Assembly: GCF_007971385.1 (NCBI RefSeq) | Contig: NZ_CP042434.1 | Span: forward strand, 5,146,001-5,210,000 | Source: Arachidicoccus ginsenosidivorans | GTDB lineage: Bacteria > Bacteroidota > Bacteroidia > Chitinophagales > Chitinophagaceae | Reading direction: 5' to 3' | DNA length: 64,000 nucleotides | Shown here: positions 42,301 to 51,644 of the stretch, in pieces | Numbering within the stretch: position 1 is the first letter of the stretch | Layout: each line of letters begins with the position of its first letter | The notes under the pieces: generated by a model | Databases searched by the model: none | What the model was told of the DNA's origin: nothing | Seen by the model: the letters and a program-made list of their open reading frames with translations, nothing else | Program-made: the position numbers and the translations under genes

Positions 42301-43291
42301 TGAGCGTATCTAGTAAAAACATATTGGTGGTGAGCCCGCGCTTTTGAAAGACCACAGGATTGCGCTTCCCGTCACTAAGTGCCTGCCCCGGGAACATCTG
42401 GCGGATTTCAAAATCATAGCTAAGCATACCTAATGGCAGTCCACAGGTACTGCTAGGTGGTGTCCATGCAAACTGTATCTGAGCGGAATTAGGGGTAAAG
42501 CTGCTAAAACCACCTGCGTTACTCATACCGCGACCTTTGCCGCTGGCCATCAAAGTGGATACTGGCATGGTAAACTGTGGTGCGGCTGCCGTGTAACAAA
42601 TTCTAAATACGGCGCAACTTGTACCGGGCGCAGAAAGTGGCACAGACTGACCGGGTTTATCATAGTCGTATGCCGTGACACAAACCCGGTAAATTCCTTC
42701 TGGCAGTTTATAATTGACAGCGTTTTGTCGCAGTTCTGAGAGGCTTAAATTATTAAACTGCAGTTGTCTGCGAGAGAAATTACCGAAGGCGTCTTCAATA
42801 TTTTGGCGATTCAGTTGTAAAACCTGATTGGGCGCCAGTGTTATTGGTTGGGACGGTTGGTAATCGGGACGCAGTGTAACGCTGGCCGGCGTGGGTGACA
42901 ATCTTTCTATTTTTGCACTTAATTTAATGCGTCTGGGTGATTGTCCCGTATTAATGACCTGGATCAATAGTTTTTTGGTAAGGCTCTCTTCTACCTGTCC
43001 GTAATGACCGCCCGTAATATCTGCCGCTAACTGTGGCAGATAAGGAGAGACTGGCTGCATCACGGTGACCTGAACCTGAACGGGCATTTGAGCCAATGAA
43101 GCACCTGAAGCAAATAGCAAACAAAGCGCTAATAGTAATGACTGAATGTAAGGGCGTATCGTTGGTCTTGATAAGGGGCGAACAAGCGGACCTACAAAAA
43201 ACCGCAATGCGGGGCATATCAATTGCAGCTTTAGCCAGTCTAGTAAAGATGGATTGCTATAGGTATTAGAAAGGGACTTTTGAAGTTTCAT
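36374..43291 (-). CDS. Giant TANFOR-type surface protein (three frameshifts in this sequence)
   Basis: Reconstructed as one protein of about 2306 residues. The start at 43291, 13 bases after the barrel gene, opens a long signal region ending LLLALCLLFASGASLAQMP. The N-terminal domain (QVTVMQPVSPYLPQLAADI to LPEGIYRVCVTAYDYDK) resembles the TANFOR domain of Tannerella-type surface proteins. A very long beta-rich body follows. As printed there are four open segments. Each joins the next if one base is added: C6 at 39692-39697, near 37557 (giving GRDYLPDDFRTSQFNTFADK) and near 37150 (giving RALNPTRWGPRPDGAINIDG). A 26-base ORF overlap at the second break supports a shift, not separate genes. The role is unknown; a large surface or gliding-like structure is plausible. 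Confidence 0.82.
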
Positions 43292-43304
43292 TGCTGCTCT
43301 TATT

Positions 43305-45022
43305 TTAAAATTGATAACCATAAGTAATACCACCGGATAAATTGCGGGTATTGACCGCATAGGGAATGCGGTTCAAATTGACCTTATCCAGCGGATTTAG
43401 ATAGACCGGTGGGGTAATTGTATAACTACTATATAGACTCAGGCTATGCTTATGCAGGCTATAGCCACTGCTTAGGGAAAATGTGGTATTATTGCTAACA
43501 GTTGCGCCATTGGTTCTATTAAAAAAATACCCAATATCACCTTGCAGGTTCCAGTTATGCGCTTTTAAAAACTGGGCGTTTCCTCCAATATGTAAGCCCG
43601 TGGAATAATACCGGTAGTCTTTTTGGCCGTATACACTGTAGTTTAGGCCAGCCGTAATACCTTTGAAGGCCTTTATAAACTGCAGGCCATAACTTGCGCT
43701 AAGATTAATATTATTACCGGCAGCGGCTACTGCTGTGGCTGGATTATTATCTTTTAAATCTGTATAGTTGATACTCGCACTGAGCGTATGCTGCTGGATA
43801 TCTGTTGAGCTTACATAAGACGGGGAAAAGCTGTAATTAAGCATTAGCTGATCCATGCGAAGACTATCATTTAGTACAATTAGGCCATCTTTTTGTAGCA
43901 CCTTGGCCCCATTGATATTTACATTTAGATTGAGGTGCTTATTTACGTTGGCATTAATGGAAAGGTTGCCGGATTGGGCCAAGAGTTCAGTTGAAAGGGC
44001 GTGTTCCAGGTTATTATGCTGGGTGCTATAGGCACCTGAAAGATTCAAGTGGCCTTTAAGCAGGTTGCCGCCTGCCGCAAGGCATATGGTTTCCAGGTCA
44101 TTGACCGTATAAGGTGTACCCAGAGAAATATAATCCGGTTGAATTCGCTGATAAGTTGTACTGGCATTAAAATCAGTTAACTGTAAGGAGAGCTCCGTTC
44201 TTGCCGAATAACTGAGCACAGAGCTTTCATTGATGGGTGTAAATGACCGGACAAATTTTGGCACCTCGTAATGACCAATACTGTCTAATGCTCCATATGT
44301 TTTATCGCGGTTCAGTAGACTTAAGGCCAAATCTCCATTAAAAGACAGTTTTTTAAAAAAAGTATAGGCCCAGCCAAGGCCAAGCACGCTATTTTCCTGT
44401 GGTCTTAGGGTATTTAATGTGTCCATAATTTCAGCGATGGATTTCTCCTTATCGCTGGCATGAAAGAAACTGAGGTTTATGCTGGCCTCAGGTTTCCCAA
44501 ACCCAAATTTAAATCCATAACCTACCCTGGAATACTGGGGTTCTATACGGTGGTCAAAGGTGGTATCCTCACTGATGGCCTTATTCAGGCGGCCATAAAA
44601 CCCGGTGAAACTGAATTTACCCGGATGTAATTCTATGCCCGCACCTAAAAAGCTTTGTCCACCAAAATAAGGGGGGACAGCTCCATACTACGGTAGCCTA
44701 AATGCAGGGTAGCCCATTTATAAGTGGGACTCAGCCCAAATTGACTAAATGGCGTGCTATAGCTTTTACTGTATTGATTGATCACAAAGGAAAAAGGCAG
44801 TGAAACGCTGTAGATATTGGCAGTAACATTGCCGTTGAGATTCCAGATAAAAGGATCGCGGCTTTTATAAGGTTCATTGGATGTGTAAAACTGCGTGCCG
44901 GCTCCAATACCTCCAGATAATGTCACCGGCTTTTGACTGGACAAATTACTTAAATCCTGGGCAAAAAGCACGGTACTTGCCTGCAGGGCTAAAGCGAATA
45001 TATAAACAATACATTTTTTCAT
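43305..45022 (-). CDS. Outer-membrane beta-barrel protein (frameshifted in this sequence)
   Basis: 572 residues once one base is restored to G6 at 44671-44676; the joined frame reads GYRSMELSPYYFGGQSFLGA across the break. The signal peptide is MKKCIVYIFALALQASTVLF. Many alternating amphipathic strands follow (NLNGNVTANIYSVSLPFSFV, LQGDIGYFFNRTNGATVSNN), and the C-terminus ends in Phe (GITYGYQF), as for barrels inserted by the BAM complex. It directly precedes the giant surface protein and could be its anchor or conduit. No named family was recognised beyond the barrel architecture. Confidence 0.82.
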
Positions 45023-45168
45023 TTTTTTACCTTAGTTTACAAAAGATGCAAGTGAGCTGAACGGTTGAGGGTTGGCCGCCCGCTGCGTTTAGGTGATTTA
45101 GTCAGCTTAAGATCCTTATTAACCTTGCATGACAACTAAATAAGCGCCATGCCATACCTTAAATGCTA

Positions 45169-46266
45169 TTAATCTCGCAATCCATACAAGGTTCTAATCG
45201 TGGCAAAATCAACCGGCCTTCCTTTTAAATGTAAAACCTGTCCACTTTGCCCAGAAGCCCCATCCTGGCCTTCTATAACGATAATCCTAAAACTTAATGG
45301 AGGCAGATAGGACCACATCTGTGGGTCGGTCGCAAAATGGATGGATCCCGAACTAAAATATTGCAGTCTTACGCTGCTGATATAACTAAGGGTGTCTATA
45401 TAATAGCGGATGTCTGCCGGGAAAAAATTCCAGATATTACTGCGTGCATCTACCGCAGTACGCACATACGCGAGCACAGCACCAGTATTAATTATATCCT
45501 GCGTAATGGCTGGTATCTCCAGACTAAAGTTCTCACCGTCAATGACAAAATTCTCCTTAATAAAACTCTTGACGTTTGCATTGCCATCCCGGCCCTGCAA
45601 TTGAAGGCCCGCCCCCCAATCTGTGGCAGATAATTTAGGGCCATATAAAACAAAGTTTTGTCTGTCCAGATAAAAGTCACCTACACTTCCCAGTGTTGGC
45701 AAAGGCGTACCATTACCACCCAGGATCCTAGTGCCATCCTTACCATCTGTGCCATCTGCGCCTTTATCACCTTTATCACCCTTATCTCCCTTATCACCAT
45801 CTTTGCCATTTGTACCATTGGTACCATCTTTCCCATCAGTTCCCTTATCTCCCTTATCACCTTTATCACCTTTATCACCTTTGTCACCTTTGTCACCTTT
45901 GTCGCCTTTGTCGCCTTTGTCGCCATCCTGGCCGTCCTGACCATTAGAGCCGTTGGTTCCATCTTTGCCATCGCTTCCCTTTAAGTTAAATGCACTGCCC
46001 CAGGAAGTTTCTGTTTTGGGTCCGTAGAATTCTCCCGTGTTGATATTAATATAATAATCCCCTGGTTCACCAACAGTGAGTACTGGCGCAGTTCTGCCAC
46101 TATAAATAACACTTCCATCTGCGCCAGCCGGACCGGCCGGGCCGGCTGCGCCTGCCTCGCCTTGTGGTCCCTCGGGTCCCAAAGCACCTATCGGACCTTC
46201 CTTACCGCAAGAGACCAGTAAAGCACAAATACTACAGATAATTAGAAAAACAGCAACCTTTTTCAT
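45169..46266 (-). CDS. Collagen-like repeat lipoprotein
   Basis: 365-residue lipoprotein. The lipobox is in ICALLVSCGKEGPIG, and Gly-X-Y triplets begin at once (GALGPEGPQGEAGAAGPAGP). A central collagen-like tract (about 95-185) consists mostly of GDK triplets with GTN/GKD variants. Two related unique modules flank it: VGEPGDYYININTGEFYGPK with WGSAFNLKG, and VGDFYLDRQNFVLYGPK with WGAGLQLQG. The C-terminal region (about 230-365) is a predicted beta domain. Bacterial collagen-like proteins form surface stalks or adhesins. It is the first gene of the minus-strand envelope cluster and has a 146-base gap to the barrel gene. Confidence 0.88.
   Translation of the reverse strand: MKKVAVFLIICSICALLVSCGKEGPIGALGPEGPQGEAGAAGPAGPAGADGSVIYSGRTAPVLTVGEPGDYYININTGEFYGPKTETSWGSAFNLKGSDGKDGTNGSNGQDGQDGDKGDKGDKGDKGDKGDKGDKGDKGDKGTDGKDGTNGTNGKDGDKGDKGDKGDKGADGTDGKDGTRILGGNGTPLPTLGSVGDFYLDRQNFVLYGPKLSATDWGAGLQLQGRDGNANVKSFIKENFVIDGENFSLEIPAITQDIINTGAVLAYVRTAVDARSNIWNFFPADIRYYIDTLSYISSVRLQYFSSGSIHFATDPQMWSYLPPLSFRIIVIEGQDGASGQSGQVLHLKGRPVDFATIRTLYGLRD
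45761..45924 (-). repeat. Tandem 9-base repeats encoding Gly-Asp-Lys triplets
   Basis: On the plus strand the units read ttatcacct or a close variant in nearly uninterrupted succession, in two blocks (45761-45799 and 45841-45921). They encode GDK triplets of the collagen-like tract. Unit number may differ between strains through slippage. Confidence 0.8.
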
Positions 46267-46891
46267 AATATTTAGGTTTGAGAATGATTAAATCAATGAC
46301 TAAAATTACTGAGTTGCCTTAATCGAAATTTTTAGTTTTAGTTAACGTATGGATTGATTGAGGCAACGTCGTCTACATCAACATAGTGGCTTTGGGGAGC
46401 TACCAGGCTTTATAGGTTTAAAAGGCTTAAAATCGTATAAAACGGGTATAAAATACCTTATAAAATTGAGTTTTAGCAGGATTCTGGGCATACATGCTCA
46501 AAAAGTCAACGCGATCAGTGCACCAACTCTGTAAAATTTGCAGGAGTCACAATTGATTTATCAACAAAATATTCACAGCCCATTTGATAGTTGGTCGATA
46601 AATTTAAACGACCCTAATAATTGATTAGTTTTGCTGAATTAACCGTGGGTTTACTAAAAGAGGCTAGTGAACTGTCTAGTTATCAAACAGTTATTAAGAC
46701 TGATGAGCAAAAATAATCGGCATTGTGTTCATTTAGTACTGATTTTAGCTTTCATCTGGCGCATTGTAGTCGCATAAGTGGCTATTAACTTATTTGAAAA
46801 TGACACAAAGTACTGATAAAGTTAGGTGCTGGCATCAATACCAACCTTTAAATAACACAGCAATAATAAAACAAATAAGCGTCCTTAAAGC
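46267..46891. other. Divergent intergenic region; no gene seen
   Basis: About 625 AT-rich bases between the minus-strand envelope cluster and the plus-strand island. Plus-strand TAGTTTTG at 46626-46633 matches the -7 box but is 259 bases from the next start. No convincing hairpin or small gene was found. Confidence 0.4.
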
Positions 46892-48799
46892 ATGGTCATA
46901 GAAAATATTTTATACAAAAAGATAATAGTTGACAAGCCGTATAATGATTATTTATATACATTATTGGAACCCATTGTCACCTTCATTAACCAGCAACATA
47001 AAGATAAGGACATTGGTCAATTAGCGAATTTTAAACTTATTGCCAAGGAGTTGCAAGTGGGGTTGAAAAAGCTTAAATACAATGACCGGGCAACGCTGCT
47101 GGCAAAATTTTACAGCGACGCCGATCTTTTGCGCTATTATTATGAGCTGCAAACAGCAGAAGATCAGGCTTTTATTTCACTGCTAACCTTTGAACAAGTA
47201 GCTAGTTATAAACAAGTTAAACAAATTTATCAAAAGGAATTGTTGTACCTGGTCCCTGAAACTACCAGTGATTTACGACTTAGGGCCAATTACCAGCATC
47301 TATCTGCTTTTCTAAAATTTGATTCAGGCGTCTATATGTCCTATCAAATTGAGCGTCTGGAAGATAAAATTACCCATCGCCGGACGGGCTTTTATTTTCC
47401 CAGCTATATCCGGTTGGCGTATATGGCCATTCTACCCAAACATAAGCGCGCCGATAGGTTTGTGCCCATTGACATACCAGCTGACTGGAAGCGGTATTGT
47501 TTTGAAGCAGCCATCTTTAAGGAATTACCACTCATTATCAGTAGCCTGCAACAGCGAAACATCCGAAAAAATCAGAATGGTTTTTTAAATATTGCGTCGC
47601 TTAAGACCACACAAAGAAGGCTGGGATTGGTTAGTTTCCCCAATGACCCAGGTTACGTCAAAGCTTTTTTGCTGGCAAGTTTTGTAAACTTATCCAGCCA
47701 TAGCCAAATCCAGGAGGTTACACCGACCGTGCTAAAAGAATTATTTTTTCATAGCACGCAAATAACGCTCAGCCTCCTTGAGTGCCTTATCTTTCCTTAC
47801 TTTGGTTTTAGGAATTTCAAGCAGCAGTATTATTGTGACAAGGATGCCTACCTTACATTTAGAGAAGTCATTTTGAAGCTTCCGGAAAAAGGCTGGATAA
47901 CACTGGAAAACATTCACCTCTTTATGGACTGCATTCATTTTGATATGAATGTTTATTCAGCGGAATTAATCAATAATTTGTGTCCACATTATAGTGGGCC
48001 CAATCAATTGCAATTCCATAATGGGTTAGACATTCAAAAACAAAAATCAATCAGGCGCCAAACAATAACCAGTATATTATTACTGGCAGCCTCTCTAGGT
48101 TTTATTGAATTAGCTTATGATCCCAATCAGCCTGAATTATATGCAGCTGGCCCAAAGGGGGAAACAGAGGGCCGGTTTTCTGCCTGTCAAATGACCGCAT
48201 TAGGCGCACATTTATTTTTGGATAAAAAGCAGTACACCTTACCGGATACGGCCGTCAAGACGGTTTATAGGCTGGATGAAACTGGTCAATTTTTGAATGT
48301 AACAGGTAACTTTGACCTGGTGGCGGAAAAGCTGCGCGATTGGACCACAACTATTTCGGGGCAGCAGTTAAAACTTGACACAAATAAGATCCTGCATACT
48401 TGTCTCCACAAAAGCGACTTACGAAACAGTATTCAACGCTTAAAATCGGCCCTTGAAATCCCAATGCCTGACCGGTGGAAAGAACAGTTAATGCAGCTGG
48501 TTCAAAATAGTGACCAGGTAAAAACGGTAGGGCAAGTCAAAGTCTTTAAGCTATCTGCTTTTGATCAACACCTCCACAAGTTGATCAGCCAGGACGAGGT
48601 ATTGCGTGAAATCACCATAAAAGGGCAAAATTTCACGATAATTGTGGAGATGCATAACGCCCTTAAATTTCTAAACAGAATGTCTAGTTTGGGGTATTTA
48701 CTGGATACACCCACAAATATACCTATAAATAACATGCAGTTTGACCAGTTGGCTAAAACGACTGGGGAGTTGCGGGATTTATTTGACACGCAGTTTTGA
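46892..48799 (+). CDS. Large unknown protein, paralogue of the following gene
   Basis: 635-residue soluble protein without signal peptide or membrane helix. It aligns along its C-terminal two-thirds with the protein at 48870-51119. Shared landmarks: an HTH-like segment (GFLNIASLKTTQRRLGLVSF / GSFTVASLKNAAKKLPLHNF), a hydrophobic helix plus FSACQMTALGAHLF (sister: FTACRLTPLGAHIF), a beta strand FLNVTGNFDLVAEKLRDWTT, and helices HKSDLRNSIQRLKSALEIP, SAFDQHLHKLISQDEVLREI. The order of an HTH-like part, a 'TPLGAH' element and a C-terminal mixed domain resembles helicase-associated XPB-like domains, but no helicase motor is present. This likeness is tentative. I do not recognise a known family. 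Confidence 0.7.
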   Translation: MVIENILYKKIIVDKPYNDYLYTLLEPIVTFINQQHKDKDIGQLANFKLIAKELQVGLKKLKYNDRATLLAKFYSDADLLRYYYELQTAEDQAFISLLTFEQVASYKQVKQIYQKELLYLVPETTSDLRLRANYQHLSAFLKFDSGVYMSYQIERLEDKITHRRTGFYFPSYIRLAYMAILPKHKRADRFVPIDIPADWKRYCFEAAIFKELPLIISSLQQRNIRKNQNGFLNIASLKTTQRRLGLVSFPNDPGYVKAFLLASFVNLSSHSQIQEVTPTVLKELFFHSTQITLSLLECLIFPYFGFRNFKQQYYCDKDAYLTFREVILKLPEKGWITLENIHLFMDCIHFDMNVYSAELINNLCPHYSGPNQLQFHNGLDIQKQKSIRRQTITSILLLAASLGFIELAYDPNQPELYAAGPKGETEGRFSACQMTALGAHLFLDKKQYTLPDTAVKTVYRLDETGQFLNVTGNFDLVAEKLRDWTTTISGQQLKLDTNKILHTCLHKSDLRNSIQRLKSALEIPMPDRWKEQLMQLVQNSDQVKTVGQVKVFKLSAFDQHLHKLISQDEVLREITIKGQNFTIIVEMHNALKFLNRMSSLGYLLDTPTNIPINNMQFDQLAKTTGELRDLFDTQF

Positions 48800-48869
48800 C
48801 AAGCAATGTAGCGAACCATCCATACCTGTAAAAGAAAAAGTGCTCATTTTGAGCTAAATAGTAGTTTCC

Positions 48870-51119
48870 ATGAAAAAAAATAATAAGAAAACACCGCTGG
48901 ATAAGTCTTCCAACCGCTCCTCCAATAAACCGCAGGCGCGTAATAGGCGCGCCGGCGTATGGCTGTTGGAAGCGGTTGGCCAAGTGCTGGGAAAGGACAA
49001 ACAATATCCACATGAAATAGACGCCCCTGTGCTTAGCCAAATACATATATTGATGGACAAGGATATCATCGAATTTAGTCAACATTCTGGTTATTTTGTC
49101 CAAGATATAAAAGATTTTTCTGATTGGCTCATTGCGCATCAGTTTAATAGTTTTAAGCAGGCCTTGCAGCTGGAAACCTTATTCGCGCGCTACCATTTAG
49201 AAGACCAACAAGAATGGTTCCGAAAGCTTTGTTTATTATTTTTTACGGATAGATGGCTATTGAAGTTTTATTATATTTATACCACTCAAATACAAAAAGA
49301 CGGTGAATTTCTCGACAAGCTTATCTGGTCAAAAGATGTACCTTATTTACAGGCAAAAGAACATTTTGGCGAGGAAATGATTGAAGACGAGTACAATGAA
49401 TTAGGCCAGTTGGTTAGTTTGGTAGCCTATCGAAAATGGGATAGCTTTCTGATGGAAAGCGACCAGTTTGTTTCGCTATATCCCTCAATCGTTGAAAATC
49501 GAAGGCCCGATTTAAACGCTGAGGATCGGGCCCCTAAATCAAATGGAATAAAAGACCACTTGGAGCATAATTATTACGGCCTATTTGCTGAGGACGATAG
49601 TGAGGATTACGACGAAGATTTTGACGAAGATTATGACGAGGATTATGATGAGGACGGTTGTATTCCACGCGAAGATTTAATCTATGTACTACCGGAGTTT
49701 ATTCAAACTGCATTTAAAGTCGTCGCTAATAAGCCCGAGGGTGCGATGATCAACCCAGTAAAAATTCCCGAAAATTACTTGGTCTACCAGGCAGAGCTGG
49801 CTGTTTATCAGGATTTACCCCAAATACTCATATATTTACAGCAGGGTAAACTACAATACACGAAAGCTGGCAGCTTTACCGTTGCCTCTTTAAAAAATGC
49901 AGCTAAAAAACTACCGCTCCATAATTTCATGAACGACACGGGCTATATTAAACTCCTGCTCATGTCCACGCATTTATGCAATACTAAATTTAAACCGACA
50001 ACGCCTGTACTGGATATCCTGAACACAGTCTTTAATATCCAACAACCTAATGAGCTGGTTACAGCAGCTACTTTATTTCCGATTGAAAATATCAAACATA
50101 TCTACAATCATTTCTTTCGCCCTAAGGAACTTACAAAAGCCTTCGACTTGCTGAAACTGCTTCCTGAGGGGCAATGGATTGAATTAAAATCACTTTTGAG
50201 TTTTGTCATGCTAAATGCAAGACAAAATGGATTAAACCCCATTCATGAATATGCACTTTACGACTTAAGGCTGTCCAATAAAAACCCCTCGCGTGAAATT
50301 TTCTGGATATCTGACATAAAGGATAAAAGAGCATACATTGAGCGTTTATTTATCACGGGTGCATTATTTACGGCAGCAGCCTTTGGATTACTGGATCTAG
50401 CCTATGATCCCGACAATATGGAGCAGCTGGCAGGTGGATATCCCTCGGAGTCCTTTCCCTGGTCAAGCTTTACTGCTTGTAGATTGACACCGCTGGGGGC
50501 GCATATATTCCAGTACAAAAAAGATTATGTTGCGCCCGGGGCGGTATCGGGCCCTTTGCAATTAGAACTTGCAACCGATCAGTTACATATAAAAGTTCAA
50601 GGCAGTATGGAGATTGCACAAGAAATGCTGCGTGCATGGACAAAGCCCTCTGTTGTACATCCCAATCTGTTAGAGCTGGATGAAGCAAGGATCATAACGC
50701 GTTCTAAAAATAAATCTGACTTGGTCCAACAAATCAGGGAGTTTAAAGACACCGTTGCCCTGCCTTTGCCGGACTACTGGCAGGCTAAACTAATGCAACT
50801 CATTGGACGTGCCGACCGTGTTCAACAGGTGCAAGCTGCAGTGGTGTATAAGCTCTCCCCTTATGATCAGCGACTCCATGCGCTCGTCGCCCAGGATGCC
50901 GAACTTAATAAATACTGCCTGAAAGCTGCGCAATTTATGCTGATTGTCCTTAAGGATCAACATCACTTGTTTATTCGTAGACTAGCCCAACTGGGCTATG
51001 TACCTTCAGATGGTGGCCAGGGAGATCCTGTCCATTTTGAGTTTGCAAGTATTGAACCTAAAGAGGAAGAACTATGCGAGGAATTTAAAGCGTTAATGAA
51101 GAAAAAAAAGCGCAAATAA
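48870..51119 (+). CDS. Large unknown protein with acidic tract, paralogue of the preceding gene
   Basis: 749 residues, 71 bases after the preceding gene, probably co-transcribed. The basic N-terminus (MKKNNKKTPLDKSSNRSSNK) and the acidic tract at residues 241-263 (repeats of DEDY/DEDF) are absent from the sister protein. The rest shares the same ordered elements: GSFTVASLKNAAKKLPLHNF, TGALFTAAAFGLLDLAYDPD, FTACRLTPLGAHIF, NKSDLVQQIREFKDTVALPL and SPYDQRLHALVAQDAELNKY. The tandem pair looks like an old duplication with divergence. A nucleic-acid-binding role is possible from the basic and HTH-like parts, but unproven. Confidence 0.7.
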   Translation: MKKNNKKTPLDKSSNRSSNKPQARNRRAGVWLLEAVGQVLGKDKQYPHEIDAPVLSQIHILMDKDIIEFSQHSGYFVQDIKDFSDWLIAHQFNSFKQALQLETLFARYHLEDQQEWFRKLCLLFFTDRWLLKFYYIYTTQIQKDGEFLDKLIWSKDVPYLQAKEHFGEEMIEDEYNELGQLVSLVAYRKWDSFLMESDQFVSLYPSIVENRRPDLNAEDRAPKSNGIKDHLEHNYYGLFAEDDSEDYDEDFDEDYDEDYDEDGCIPREDLIYVLPEFIQTAFKVVANKPEGAMINPVKIPENYLVYQAELAVYQDLPQILIYLQQGKLQYTKAGSFTVASLKNAAKKLPLHNFMNDTGYIKLLLMSTHLCNTKFKPTTPVLDILNTVFNIQQPNELVTAATLFPIENIKHIYNHFFRPKELTKAFDLLKLLPEGQWIELKSLLSFVMLNARQNGLNPIHEYALYDLRLSNKNPSREIFWISDIKDKRAYIERLFITGALFTAAAFGLLDLAYDPDNMEQLAGGYPSESFPWSSFTACRLTPLGAHIFQYKKDYVAPGAVSGPLQLELATDQLHIKVQGSMEIAQEMLRAWTKPSVVHPNLLELDEARIITRSKNKSDLVQQIREFKDTVALPLPDYWQAKLMQLIGRADRVQQVQAAVVYKLSPYDQRLHALVAQDAELNKYCLKAAQFMLIVLKDQHHLFIRRLAQLGYVPSDGGQGDPVHFEFASIEPKEEELCEEFKALMKKKKRK

Positions 51120-51644
51120 CCAAGCCAGCTAGTTCAAAACTTGAATTGGCTAAGCAATCAGTCATTGAGATTGCAATAACAGTTAGCGGCGCTGCCTCCC
51201 TTTTATGCGGTGTGCGATAAAAGTGTTCCAAAGCATATATCTTTGCCTCTTTCCGGTGGCATTTTAGGCTGTTTGATTCATAGGCAAAACAAGCAAAATG
51301 GGCAGAAGTATAAATACTTTTCTAACAAATAGTTGTAAGTTTATTGTATTATTGCAGGCAGCTTTTGAAACTACCATTTGAATATTCCAGACTGAACACT
51401 GATTAGTAAGTTTTGATACCGCTTTATTACTTATCCTTACAGCGTAAAAGATAAATGTGGATTAAGAAGAAGACGACGAAAAGCAGACGACGAGAAGACT
51501 TAAGGAAAAATTAGGGGAAAAATTAGATGGGATTTTGAATGGATTCAACGCACATAAAAACAAAATAGATATTTTGAAAATCACTATAATTAATTTTCAA
51601 AATTAATAACGACAAAAGCAATAATAATTACATAATAACACCTA
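51120..51644. other. Intergenic region; no gene seen
   Basis: About 525 bases between two island genes. It holds a purine-rich stretch with agacgacga repeats near 51470-51495 and two copies of aaaaattag near 51506-51526. No open frame or hairpin with T-tract is convincing. Confidence 0.4.

Noticed and set aside
45658..45984. Hydrophobic open frame on the plus strand opposite the collagen-like gene
   Set aside because: It arises from reading the GDK repeats in reverse; its composition is an artefact of the repeat and it has no start context.
51470..51500. Repeated agacgac motifs as regulatory sites
   Set aside because: Copies near 51490 and 56166 have different spacing and sit in purine-rich sequence; chance is sufficient.
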